A DNA stretch of 64,000 nt from Hirsutella rhossiliensis (lineage: Eukaryota; Ascomycota; Sordariomycetes; Hypocreales; Ophiocordycipitaceae): NCBI RefSeq assembly GCF_020360975.1, contig NW_025408670.1, positions 6,510,001-6,574,000 of the forward strand, in the 5' to 3' direction. Positions 35,801 through 46,016 of the stretch are shown here, piece after piece. Numbering within the stretch: the first letter of the stretch is position 1; each line of letters starts with the position of its first letter. The notes beneath the pieces are model-generated. The model was given only the letters and a program-made list of their open reading frames with translations, was not told the origin of the DNA and ran no database searches. The translations under genes were made by a program, and so were the position numbers.

Positions 35801-36265
35801 ACTTCCATCTCTCGCGCCGCCATCGCACGCCAAAGTCGGTCCGTCGGAGTGAGAAAACAAAAGGAAAAAGGGGAAGCTTCCCCCTCCCCCACCCAGACGC
35901 AGCCACCACACACCCTTTTCTCACAGCCCACAGGCCCTGCTCTCCTCATGGCGGGCGGGGCCTCGGGGAGGAGAAGAATAGACTATCTGGGGATGCCGCC
36001 GGGCCCCCAACCAAGCTCATCCGCATCTGCCAGGGGTGCCTTCTGGACTGCAGTCTTGGTGGCGTTCCACCATGCAGCCGCCGTGGCTCCTTGCACTGAT
36101 GCAGCTGCCCCGTCCTCGTATAAAAGCCCGTTGCCCACGAGTGACGCCCGCGCCGCGTGCACGTCTGTCATGGTTTGCCAGCACTCTGGGCTTCCTTGAT
36201 CACCATCGGAGCCTCTTGCCACCAGCCCGACCTGCTGTAGCTTGCAAGCCGAGGAGCCATTCGCC
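32830..36265. other. long intergenic region (3.4 kb) without a supported gene
   Basis: Open frames up to about 170 codons occur on both strands, but none has a recognisable domain or coherent splice pattern. Short palindromic words based on TGTACAGTA recur (for example near 33,690, 33,885, 35,115 and 35,230). The last part is pyrimidine-rich and is probably a long promoter and leader for the sugar transporter. A non-coding RNA gene cannot be excluded. Confidence 0.5.
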
Positions 36266-38037
36266 ATGGCGATTGGCAACATCTACGTCATTGCCGCCGT
36301 CGCCGTCGTCGGCGGCGGCCTCTTTGGCTTCGACATCTCGTCCTTGTCGGCCCAGCTCGGCGAGCAAGCCTACAAGTGCTACTTCAACCAGGGCCCCGAT
36401 GGACCGCCCTTCAACAACAACGCCTGCAGCGGGCCGCGCGAACTCGTCCAAGGCGGCATCACCGCCTCCATGGCCGCCGGCTCCTGGCTCGGTGCCTTGT
36501 GTTCGGGTCCCCTCTCTGACCGCGCCGGCCGAAAGGCGTCCATCATGACCGGCTGCGTCATCTGGTAAGCCCACACCCGTCCATGCGCCGTCTCCAACCT
36601 CGCTCACCGACCAACCCAGGGTGATCGGGTCGGCCATCATCTGCGCCTCCCAAAACATCCCCATGCTCGCCGTCGGCCGTGTCATCAACGGCTTCTGCGT
36701 CGGCATTGAATCCGCTCAGGTCCCCGTCTACATTGCCGAAATCTCCCCTCCGTCCAAGCGGGGCCGCTTCATCGGCATGCAGCAATGGGCCATTACCTGG
36801 GGCATCCTCATCATGTACTACATCTCCTACGGCTGCTCCTTCATCGGCGACCAGCAGCCCACCAGCTACAGCGTCGCTTCTTGGCGCGTCCCCTGGGGCC
36901 TCCAGATGATCCCCGCCGTCTTCCTCTTCTTCATGATGATGCTCCTCCCCGAGTCCCCCCGCTGGCTGGCCCGCAAGGACCGCTGGGAGGAGTGCCGTGC
37001 CGTCCTGGCTCTCGTCCACGGCAAGGGTGATCCCGACCATGCATTCGTCGCCTACGAGCTTCAGGACATCAAGGACATGTGCGAGTTTGAGCGTCGCCAC
37101 TCCGACGTGACCTACCTCGACCTCTTCAAGCCTCAGATGATTAACCGCACCGTCATTGGCCTCTTCACCCAGATCTGGTCCCAGTTGACGGGCATGAACG
37201 TCATGAGTAAGCCCCTTTTTGCACTTTCCCTCTCTTTTCAAGTTAATTGCCATCTTTTTGCTCCTGCTAACTTCTGCCTCAGTGTACTACGTCACCAACG
37301 TGTTCAGCATGGCTGGCTACAGAGGCAACGCTGGTCTCCTGGCCTCATCTATCCAGTACATCATCAACGTCGTCATGACCATCCCCGCCCTGCTCTTCGT
37401 CGACCGCTGGGGCCGCCGAGGCACCCTCCTGGTCGGTTCCGTGCTCATGGCGACCTGGATGTTTGCCAATGCTGGCATCCTCGCTGTCTACGGTGAGGAA
37501 GTCCCTGGCGGCGTCGACAATGTCCGCGCTCAGTCTATGAGGGTGACGGGCGCCCCCGCCACAGGTCTCATTGCCTGCACCTACCTCTTTGTCGCTTCAT
37601 TTGCTCCGACGTGGGGTCCCGTGTCTTGGATCTACCCCCCTGAGCTGTTCCCCCTGCGCCTTCGCGGCAAGGGCGTGGCCCTCGCCACTTCGGGCAACTG
37701 GGCCTTCAACACGGCCCTCGGCCTCTTTGTCCCCGTCGCCCTGGCCAACATCAAGTGGAGGACATATATCGTTTTTGGCGTCTTCAACGCCGCGGCCTTC
37801 TTCCACGTCTTCTTCGCCTTCCCCGAGACGGCCGGCAAGACGCTCGAGGAGACGGAGGCCATGTTTGAGGATCCCAACGGCTTCAAATACATGGGTACTC
37901 CGGCGTGGAAGACGCGCGTCGTCACCAAGCTCATCAATCGTGTCGAGCACGGCGACGTCGAGGCCAAGCGCCAGGCTGAGCCCAGACTGTCTGAGATCCA
38001 CGAGAACGACGAGAAGGCGCCGCCTAGAGTCAGTTGA
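36266..38037 (+). CDS. MFS sugar transporter
   Basis: Plasma-membrane sugar porter of the major facilitator superfamily, 546 residues from three exons (36266-36564, 36620-37206, 37283-38037). Twelve hydrophobic helices are expected. Family signatures are visible: GGGLFGFDIS in helix 1, DRAGRKAS after helix 2, GRVINGFCVGIESAQVPVYIAEISPPSKRG (in parts), PESPRWLARK before the central loop, and PETAGKTLEE after helix 12. The central loop and the C-terminal tail are hydrophilic. The ATG at 36266 has a GCCATGG context and starts two residues before the first helix, so the cytosolic N-terminus is unusually short. Substrate cannot be read from sequence; a hexose or related monosaccharide is the default expectation for the family. 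Confidence 0.93.
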
Positions 38038-39028
38038 GTGTGTATGGACAGTGGCTCCTGGCGTTGACGGCCCCAGGGAGATCCCCCCACGGCTGGCATT
38101 TGGCTCCGCCGCTCGTATGTACTTTGACAGGGCTCCATGAAGCTACTGCATGCATGGAACGATACGCTAAAGCTAGTGATGTTACGGACGACGCTCGCAG
38201 GAGTATGCTTTGCGGAGTTTGGACGGGAGCTCAATGTGTTGAAGTTGTTTTTATTTCCACTCACGATACCAATCAAATGCAAATGACCAATAATTCTACC
38301 TCCTTGTTCCCCGTAAAATTGATTCTACTCGTGGTGACCCTAGTCAAGAGTCTAGAACATTGTCAGAGCTTAGGGGGTCGGCGGATTTGGTCACGTTGCT
38401 CGCCCTGCATGGGCAAGCCGCACTCTGTCTTGTGATCAAGCCACGAAGTGCTATATCTAATAACAAGGCAAGGGACTTCAACTAGTGCATCTGCTGCACA
38501 TGTAGAAGCTGTATTCGAATCATGTACAGCGAGTAAGACATCCTTTGTTCGTCTTGTACTGGGTCATGATGCTCTCTGGTCCAGATACTGCAGAGGAAAA
38601 TCATCCTGTTCATGACCTACCATCTTGCAGTATTCTGAGGTTGGCAGGCATCACGAGTGACGATAGTGGGCATCCTAAGCTCGTGCTTTGTCCCCCGGAC
38701 TTTCAAGAGTTGTAGGTTGAGCAAGTAAGCTACGGTGTTGTAGAGGGCAGCGACCATGATGACTCGGCAGTGAGAAGGAAAGAATGTTTGATATGGCCGA
38801 GAGACAGGGAAATGAAGAGAAATGGCGCCAATGCCGTGCTTGCAAAATGCTGCTCGAGTCAATATCCAAAACGCGAGGAATCAAGTACTGTACATGACAG
38901 TCCAGCGCGCCTTTGAGGTCCCGTGCTTATGCTCCTTGATTCATATGTTGGAAAGATGTAAACCAGCGCCAGTTAAATGCTCTGAATCGCCCGCCCGCTC
39001 TTCTTAATCATGGCAGACATGCCTCTTG
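38038..39028. other. intergenic between convergent genes
   Basis: It holds the 3' ends of the transporter gene and the MUG113-type gene. No coding or structural signal is recognised. Confidence 0.5.
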
Positions 39029-40300
39029 TCAATGTCGAGTCTTCCACGCCGTCGTCTCATCCCACTCGACCCATTTCCGAATCACTTCGTCCACCTTTCG
39101 GACTGCTTCTCTCGACGCCTCGACTTGGAACCATTCGCGGTGGTCGCGCCCGCACGCCTCGCACGTCCCCAAGCTGGCCCGGAGCCCCAGGCCGGACAGC
39201 TCGACGTGGACCAAGCGCTCTACCCGCCGGCAGTGCGGCGTCATGCGGGGCGACTGGCCCGTTGCGGACGTGTCGCTCGCCCCGGGGATGTAAGGATAGT
39301 ACCGCAGCATCTCAATGTCGTGGCCGCACTGCCGCTGCCACTGGTTCATGCGACGCTGGACGTTTGCAGCTCGCCCTATCTTGAGTAGCATCGTGCCCCG
39401 GGCGCCGGCCTCGCCCGAGTCGGCGAAGCGGGAGACCACATCACTCGCTCGTCGGGCGTGCCCGCCGCCGCGGGGCGATTGGGGTGCGAGGAGAGAGCGT
39501 GCGGCAGCGATGGGGGCAGTTGCGTCTTGCTTGGACACCGGAGTAAGCCAGAACATGTAGATGTAGCCCGCCTCTTCGGCCTCTGCGAGTGGACGACACA
39601 GCTCGGCCATGAGTGTCGAAGCGGTGGCCGCGTCAAGAGCATCTGGAATGAGGTTCTTGAACTGAGCAGTCTGTGAAGTATTGGATGCTTTGGAAGCATG
39701 CGAATTCTTGCTGTGCGAGGCAGTCGGTACGGGAATGCGCTGCTGTTTATGGTGTTTCCCGGCGCTTGGAACAGCGACGGATGGTGCGTGCTGCTGGAGG
39801 GGCCTCGGTTTGGGCCGTGGTCTCGGTGGGGTGGGCTCGTTGGCGTCGTCGACGGGCATAGTGAAGCAGAAGCAAAAAGAGACGCTTTGCTTTGGCTTGG
39901 GCTTGGTCGGTTTGGCCGCGTGCGCATTGCCATTGTTGGCCTTTGTGTGCCCGTTGCGCTTCTCCTTGGGCTTTTGCGGCAAGTCCATCAGGCCCAGCCT
40001 GTCGGCCAGCGTGTCTAAGCTGGACCGCTGTTCCAGGATGGGCTGGACATTTCGCCTCGGCCCCGGGCTAGACTGCGCTGAGCGGCTTGCCTGCTCTTTG
40101 TGCTGCCAACAGTAGAGATTCTCATCGCCGAGATCTGGCTTCACGGGCCGGGCAGGCGGGGCAAGAGAGCCTGAAGGGAAGCGGGCGATTGGTCGCCGAC
40201 AGGGCCGACCGTTGGAGGTGATGCCTCGACAGGTCGAGCCGGGGTCTCTAGAGTCGGAACGGCCGAGGAGGGACTCTGGAGTGTTGGCGACAAAGGGCAT
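39029..40300 (-). CDS. MUG113/T5orf172 (GIY-YIG-like) domain protein
   Basis: A single exon of 423 residues. The N-terminal part begins with a short Cys-containing module (STCRGITSNGRPCRRP and LYCWQHKE) that may bind zinc, followed by a long Lys/Pro/Ser-rich disordered linker. The C-terminal 180 residues match the MUG113/T5orf172 (DUF1766) domain, a GIY-YIG superfamily fold. They have GYIYMFWLTP, LLKIGRAANVQRRMNQWQRQCG, RVERLVHVEL and the tail CEACGRDHREWFQV. Fission yeast mug113 is up-regulated in meiosis; biochemical activity of the family in fungi is not established. The insert between the GYIYMF strand and LLKIGRA is longer than in minimal members. Confidence 0.85.
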   Translation of the reverse strand: MPFVANTPESLLGRSDSRDPGSTCRGITSNGRPCRRPIARFPSGSLAPPARPVKPDLGDENLYCWQHKEQASRSAQSSPGPRRNVQPILEQRSSLDTLADRLGLMDLPQKPKEKRNGHTKANNGNAHAAKPTKPKPKQSVSFCFCFTMPVDDANEPTPPRPRPKPRPLQQHAPSVAVPSAGKHHKQQRIPVPTASHSKNSHASKASNTSQTAQFKNLIPDALDAATASTLMAELCRPLAEAEEAGYIYMFWLTPVSKQDATAPIAAARSLLAPQSPRGGGHARRASDVVSRFADSGEAGARGTMLLKIGRAANVQRRMNQWQRQCGHDIEMLRYYPYIPGASDTSATGQSPRMTPHCRRVERLVHVELSGLGLRASLGTCEACGRDHREWFQVEASREAVRKVDEVIRKWVEWDETTAWKTRH

Positions 40301-41012
40301 TGTCGACTCGGTCTGCGAGTCGGAAGGGAGAGGCGGGAAAGGAATGGAGCGATGCTACCGCCACATCTGGAGTAGGCAGTTCGGGAGGGCGATGCAAGGC
40401 GGACGAGATGATTTGAGAAGTCTGAGAGGGCGTGCCACAAGGCGGCCCAGTTCGCTGTTGCTTCACATGGCTTGGCCTGGGCGGTGGCTGGACGGATGAA
40501 GTTGTCGAGTGGCTGGGAGGATGAACCGGGGTTCAAATGTTTACATAAGAGGGGGATGGGCGGGTCTTGATTACATAATGGATGGATAAGGATCCATCCG
40601 AGCCTCTCCTCTTACTCCTCCTCCTCCCAAACCTTGTTCTCACGCATCTTCAACAGGCCCGACCCACCATCGCCAGACCACTTCGCAGCATCGTGTTGTC
40701 GCATCAATGTCCAAGACCCACTCGTGTTGATGCCATGGCTTAGACATCCGAAGCAGACAGGATGACGCCATCCAGATCGGGGGCTCCTGAATCAGACTCG
40801 AGGCTTAAAGCGGAGCCCAATGCACATGCATGTCTGGTATGTATCAGACACATGGGCCTTTGAAAGCTATGAATCATCTTATTGTACACGGAATCATGCT
40901 TCCGTGGGCCTCATCGTCGCCCATCTAGGGTATCTCGTTACTTCATGTCGACGGGCCCTGTCCAGCATTGCTTCCTCCGCAGCCCTAATGCAAAGTTCTT
41001 CACCCGTCGCCC
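40301..41012. other. intergenic, presumed promoter of the MUG113-type gene
   Basis: A pyrimidine-rich patch (CTCCTCCTCCTCCC-type, near 40,605-40,630) is the only notable feature. No gene is seen. Confidence 0.5.
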
Positions 41013-41560
41013 TCACAGCTGAGGTTGCGATGACTCGGCAAAGTTGAACCCGACAATGCCTTCGGCCACGATGACTTCCTGCCCGCAGGGTCGGCGAGAG
41101 CATAGAGAGACCCGTCTGCCAATGATGCCATTCCCGACCTCGAGCGACAGCGGCTCGTCGAGTGAGAGTTCGACGTGGTCTGCCGTACGTAGCGATTCGA
41201 AACCCGGCAGATCGAAGCTGCGGAAGAGGCCGCAGTCCTCGGCGGACCTCGTCAGATCTCCGCTGGTACTTTAGAGGGCGTTAGCACGTGTCTCCATCAG
41301 TTGGTCGTGCGAGAACATGCAGAGCGAGACAGTCAGACATACTGGATAACAACGTGAAGATCGCCCAACGCGCTCATTTCGCGCGCGGCTTCTGGCGTCA
41401 GTCGGGCGTGGGTTGCCTCGGTGCTGCCGGGCCGGCCGGGGGTGTGAAAGGTCAGGTCGCCGCGAATCGAGACGGCCGGATCCACGCCGGCAACCGAGGG
41501 AGACATGAGGGCGGCCAGCGCACCGCCGCGGGGCCTATCTGAGGTTTCTGGACCGCACAT
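41013..41560 (-). CDS. hypothetical protein, two exons
   Basis: Exons 41560-41343 and 41268-41013 are joined by a 74-base intron with strong signals (donor GTATGT, GCTAAC branch, acceptor AAAG). The frame is preserved and gives 157 residues. The product starts MCGPETSDRPRGG and includes VSIRGDLTFHTPGRPGS and a C-terminal half rich in beta-type residues (ADHVELSLDEPLSLEVGNG). There is no signal peptide or membrane helix, and I recognise no family. An in-frame ATG at 41686 would add 42 residues. It is divergently arranged with the superoxide dismutase gene 582 bases away, so they may share regulatory DNA. Confidence 0.6.
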
Positions 41561-42142
41561 GGTGGGATTCAGAGGGGACTGGTGGACGATGATGAGAGTG
41601 AGGGTGATGGAGTGATGGTGATGGAGTCGGTGCTCTGCCTCGGCAATGTCAATGGGACCAGGCGAGACGGGGCAGGCAGGGCTCATATACGCTGGACGGC
41701 CCGGTGCATGCCATCAACGCCGAGGAACACCAGCCGAACCGGAAATGAAATCGAGAGGAAACGGCCTCGCATGACGACGAGGGAGGCCATAAAGGTGCCC
41801 GCCGACCCAGCCCAGCCGTGGACCTGAGCTTGGATCGGCCGACGGACCAATCAAACGGTCGCATGGGGTGTATCTGTTCGCAGTCCAGCCATGAGACCCT
41901 GATGAGCAGGTTTGAGGGGAAATGCTCCAGAAAAAAGGGAGAGCCACGGCCACAGCCCTGTTCAGTTCGCTTTCTGTCGTTTTGCCTCTGTTCCATCCAT
42001 GCAAAACTGAACCTCTCCAGCTCTCATTCCTCTCCCGCGACTCATTTGTCCTTTCTCAAAGACTGGATAAAGCAACACCATAGAGAGAGTTCGACACCCG
42101 TTCCGTCCTCACCCAACGACCAGCGGAGCCAGACTGCCCGCC
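41561..42142. other. shared intergenic region between divergent genes
   Basis: This lies between the starts of the 41013-41560 gene and the superoxide dismutase gene, so it should hold both promoters. I see no clear TATA box or stress-response element. Confidence 0.5.
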
Positions 42143-42936
42143 ATGTCTGCCTCCACGTACAGCCTCCCGGCGTTGCCCTACGCCTACGACGTATGCCCTT
42201 GAATGCCCTGCTCCCGCTTCCTTGACACAAGACTAGCAAGCTCATGCGACATGTCTCCCCTTTGCCAAACAGGCTCTCGAGCCCAGCATCTCGGCCCAGA
42301 TCATGGAGCTGCATCACAGCAAGCATCACCAAGCCTACGTCGACAACCTCAACCGCGCCCTCTCGTCGCACGCCGCCGCCGTCGCATCGCGCGACATCGC
42401 CGGCCAGATTGCGCTGCAGGGCGTCATCCGCTTCCACGGCGGCGGGCACATCAACCACTGCCTCTTCTGGGAGAACCTGGCGCCCGCGAGCTCCCCCGAA
42501 GCCGCCGACCCGCTCCGCGCGGCGCCTAGCCTCGTGGCCGCCATCACCAAGACGTGGGGCGGCCTCGACGAGTTCAAGGGTGCCTTTGCAAAGGCCCTCC
42601 TGGCCCTGCAGGGCAGCGGGTGGGGGTGGCTGGTGCGGGACGGGCCGGCCCTGCTGCGCATCGTGACGACCAAGGACCAGGACCCGGTCGTTGGCGGGGA
42701 GGTGCCTATCCTGGGCGTCGACATGTGGGAGCACGCCTACTATCTGCAGGTGAGAAAGGGGGGATCGTGCTGTGACCATGATGATTGTTTGCTTACCCGA
42801 TCTCCGTGTCTAGTACCTCAACGGTAAGGCTGCTTACGTCGACAACATATGGAAGGTCATCAACTGGAAGACGGCCGAGACGCGGTTCCAGGGCGGCCGT
42901 GACGAGGCATTCAAGGTGTTGAAGGCATCCATGTAA
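42143..42936 (+). CDS. manganese superoxide dismutase, no evident presequence
   Basis: Converts superoxide to oxygen and hydrogen peroxide. Exons 42143-42190, 42273-42749 and 42814-42936 give 215 residues. The Fe/Mn-SOD fold is clear. Metal ligands are expected at the His of LHHSKHHQAYV (residue 30), the His of GGGHINHCLFW, and the Asp and His of DMWEHAYYLQY. YLNGKAAYVDNIWKVINW ends the domain. The N-terminus MSASTYSLPALPYAYDALEP goes almost directly into the catalytic domain, without the Arg-rich leader of mitochondrial MnSOD, so a cytosolic enzyme is inferred. Two tryptophans and the Gly-rich HGGGHINH box favour Mn over Fe. A second, mitochondrial copy probably exists elsewhere in the genome. 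Confidence 0.92.
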
Positions 42937-44449
42937 TGGAGGAGCATGGGCTGGTCATGGCCTCCTCCGCTTGCTGGACGTCTGGAAGAGTTGAGTCAGT
43001 TGATGTCAACCTCCGACACTGATGGTGTCTTGAGAAGAGAGAAGTAGCCAGACACCACGGGACATTGCAGCCTCTGGACAACGACTGAGCCGCCGTGACG
43101 CCTTTGTCTCAGTCTTGCGTGCCGCTGGAATAGCCCATGAAACGTCCCAGCAATGCTTTGTGCCTCCGTTTCTGCCCTCATCGGCGTATAATGGCGGTGT
43201 GGGTTCGGCGCAACGACGAGAAGCTTGAATCCGGTGTCTTGAATCAATGTCAAGCGACCTCGTCCCAAGTCGCACCAGCTCTATTCCATGGTGCCTGGGC
43301 ATACCCTGTTCCCACGGTCGAGATGGGCATCTTCATCTGCTTGACTCGGGTATTACTAAACGAACGCTTTAGAGCTGCGGCTGCTCACTTCTCCTGAGCG
43401 TCTCTCGTACGATTCTTCTAAAGCATCAACCCGAGACTTGTCGAGAAGGGGAGGCCTCGCCACGGGCACGGCATGGCGCAGTGCAATTTGCTCCATCTCA
43501 CACAGCTCTGTGTCCTCTCGCAAAGAAACAAAGAGCAAGACGGTGTGCAGCCTCCCGCCACGAGTGTTCTCCCGTACCAGGTGAGACCGTCTGCGGCAAC
43601 TGGCCCCCTCGGCTGTCTGTGTGTATCCCTCAGCCACATCTCCGAGCTCGATGCTCGTGTCCGACAAATAAGGGGGGGGGGGGGCTCCTGCACGCAGCCG
43701 CGCAAGGCACGGTGCTGCTGCTCATGCATATCCTGTCCTCAACCGCCCATGCCATTCCCCGGCCACGACAGACAAGAGCATCTTCAAGTCACACCTGTGC
43801 CACGGGGCGGCCACGCGAGATCAAGCTTCTGCATCGTCCCTGAAATGGGGGGTTCAAGGCACAACAACTTGTTTCTTGGAAAGAAGTGAGATCCCCGACG
43901 GTGTGTTCTCCCACGACGGGCTGGTGGACAACGGACCATGTCTCGCTCGCTCTCGGTGGCCCCCCAGTCTAGTTGTCACACCACATGAGTCCTTCTGCAT
44001 TCGGTTTCGGCTCTTCTCAAGACTTTCTTCTTTAGCTCATCCCGCAGCTGCGGTTTCGATATCCTCGGGAGGACATCGAACCTGGCTGCGGCGAAAGGGG
44101 AAAAGGTCTCGGTAGCTCCCGTCGGGGAGGGAGGCCATTCGGACCGATGGACGCACCAGACGGGATCGGGTCTGTACAACAGCCTCGCGGAGGAGGATGA
44201 TTCAGACTGGGAGTGCCGACGCGGTCATGCTTGTGTGATAGAAGCCAGGAGGTTTATGAGCAGTGCGGTCACGGCAAGCCCATCTCTCGATTTGTATAAA
44301 TGGGCATGAGAAGCCGCGAGAGAGAGCCATGTCCGATTCAATGCCATCTTCACGACAACAGGCTCGACTCCTCCTACCCTCCAACGCACCAGCCTCGCTG
44401 AATCTCTCCAAGCACCTCCCGTCCGCGCTGATAAACGGCCCCCATCGCC
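42937..44449. other. intergenic, no supported gene
   Basis: About 1.5 kb with several short open frames but no recognisable domain. A run of 13 G residues lies at 43672-43684. Confidence 0.5.
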
Positions 44450-45607
44450 ATGGTCAAGCCAACGAATCCCCTGGCCCTGGCAGCCTTCGGGTACGCTTCC
44501 CCATTCTTCTGCCGCAAGACATCCCATGAGAGGAAGCAAGTGAGTAATGGTCGTTGCTAAGCAAAGGGGCCGTACAGCGTCTCGATGGCCGTAGCCGGCG
44601 TCGCAGCAACGTCCTGCATCGTCACCGTCACCGTCACGGCCACCGTGGCAACCGTCGCCGCGGCACGGCCTTCGTCTTGCTTCCCGACCGAGCTCGACTG
44701 CGCTGTGCTCGTGTCCTACTGCGGCGTGCCCCCTTTCACGGCCACGTCGTCGGCGTCGGCGTCGTCGTCTGTCCGAGGCCCGCCTGGGTCTCGGCCGCCG
44801 CCGCCCATCGAAACTCTTCCTTACGGGCGGAAGTCCTCGGAGCACGGCGCTACGACGACGACAACGGTCCTGGGAGAGGTGACCCGGCTCGTCCCCGTGC
44901 CGGAATCGACTCCCCGTGCCTCCTTGTCGGCGTCGTCCGCTTTGGGTGCTCCGGTCGATGACCAGCTTTCCGGCACGTCCCGCGGGCCTCTTTGGGGACA
45001 CAATACCTACGAGAGGGCCAACTGCTCGACCTCGATTTGTACCGGCACTCACACACGGCCCGCGCCCCGATATGGCTCTTCATCAACCCACGGCGAAGCC
45101 ATTCTCACCGCCGTCTCGTCCGCCGGCGCAACGGGCTCCATCTCGGCATCCTCAAGCGTGGCAGGATCTCCGGCATCGTCACAGGCCAGCGAAGGGACCA
45201 CGGCGTGGCCCGGGCATCATGCTCCCTCGTCCTCGGGCGCCGGTTCCACGCCATCCATGTCTAAGCCCAGGACCGACACGCCGGGCGGCTACGAGTTTTC
45301 CATCCCGGTGCCGTCCCCGATGCCCTCTGATGTCCGGGGCTCTTCCACCGCCACGAGTTTCAGCGAGTCCGTCGACGCCGCCACAGGCAGCGGCTCGACC
45401 TCTTCCGACGCAGGAGTCTCCCCGGGCACGACGCTGCTCACCACGAGAAAGCCCCCCGCACAAAGTCCCATGAGCAGTACAGGCCCCCCGGCCGGGCCGG
45501 CGACGGCGCCATACGAGCCGTCGTCTAGCGAGGCATCCTCGGCCGAAGCCCCGTCCTACACGGAGCCACCCTCCTACCGCACCCGCGTCAGACCTTCCAA
45601 GCGCTGA
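44450..45607 (+). CDS. secreted Ser/Thr/Pro-rich protein
   Basis: Exon 44450-44490 (ATG in GCCATGG context) joins 44578-45607 across an intron with donor GTACGC, giving 356 residues. Splicing is what makes a plausible signal peptide (MVKPTNPLALAAFGVSMAVAGVAAT). A small Cys-containing segment follows (SSCFPTELDCAVLVSYCGV). The rest is a low-complexity Ser/Thr/Pro/Ala/Gly stalk, expected to be O-glycosylated and disordered. The C-terminus is basic (RTRVRPSKR) with no hydrophobic tail, so there is no GPI signal. A cell-wall or extracellular role is likely; I know of no specific family. Confidence 0.65.
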
Positions 45608-46016
45608 GGGAATCAACTATGTGCATCGAAGTCGGGTGCAGTTAGGGTCAGCATTGCTGAGACGGAAGGTTGAACGCTCGATATTCCAAGACGGTCTCCA
45701 TTGTAGCTTCGAGGTCTTTTCGAGAGCGGCCATCTGCGAGCGCATCGGGGGCTGGAGAGGGTCCAACTGCTGGTCCGGGAGAAGGGTTAGATCAGACAAA
45801 TACGTAGCCTTCAATTCTTGCCAAATCCCTTTGCCATGATGTAAATGACATGACATACGCCCGAGTGCTCTCGTCTTGCAGGGTGATACCCTGCCGCAAG
45901 CTTGCCCCGAAGTCAGCCGACGTGTAACCAACCCCATTTTAACATTTCTATCGTCTATAGTCAAGTTTTCAAGCGCAGAAGCCAAAAGAAGAGAGAAAAG
46001 TATGCAAGTCGCAGCT
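45608..46016. other. intergenic between convergent genes
   Basis: It carries the 3' ends of the Ser/Thr-rich gene and the DUF89 gene. Nothing else is seen. Confidence 0.5.

Noticed and set aside
36558..37253. 231-codon minus-strand frame
   Set aside because: It is antisense to the sugar transporter exons and mirrors their GC-rich codon pattern.
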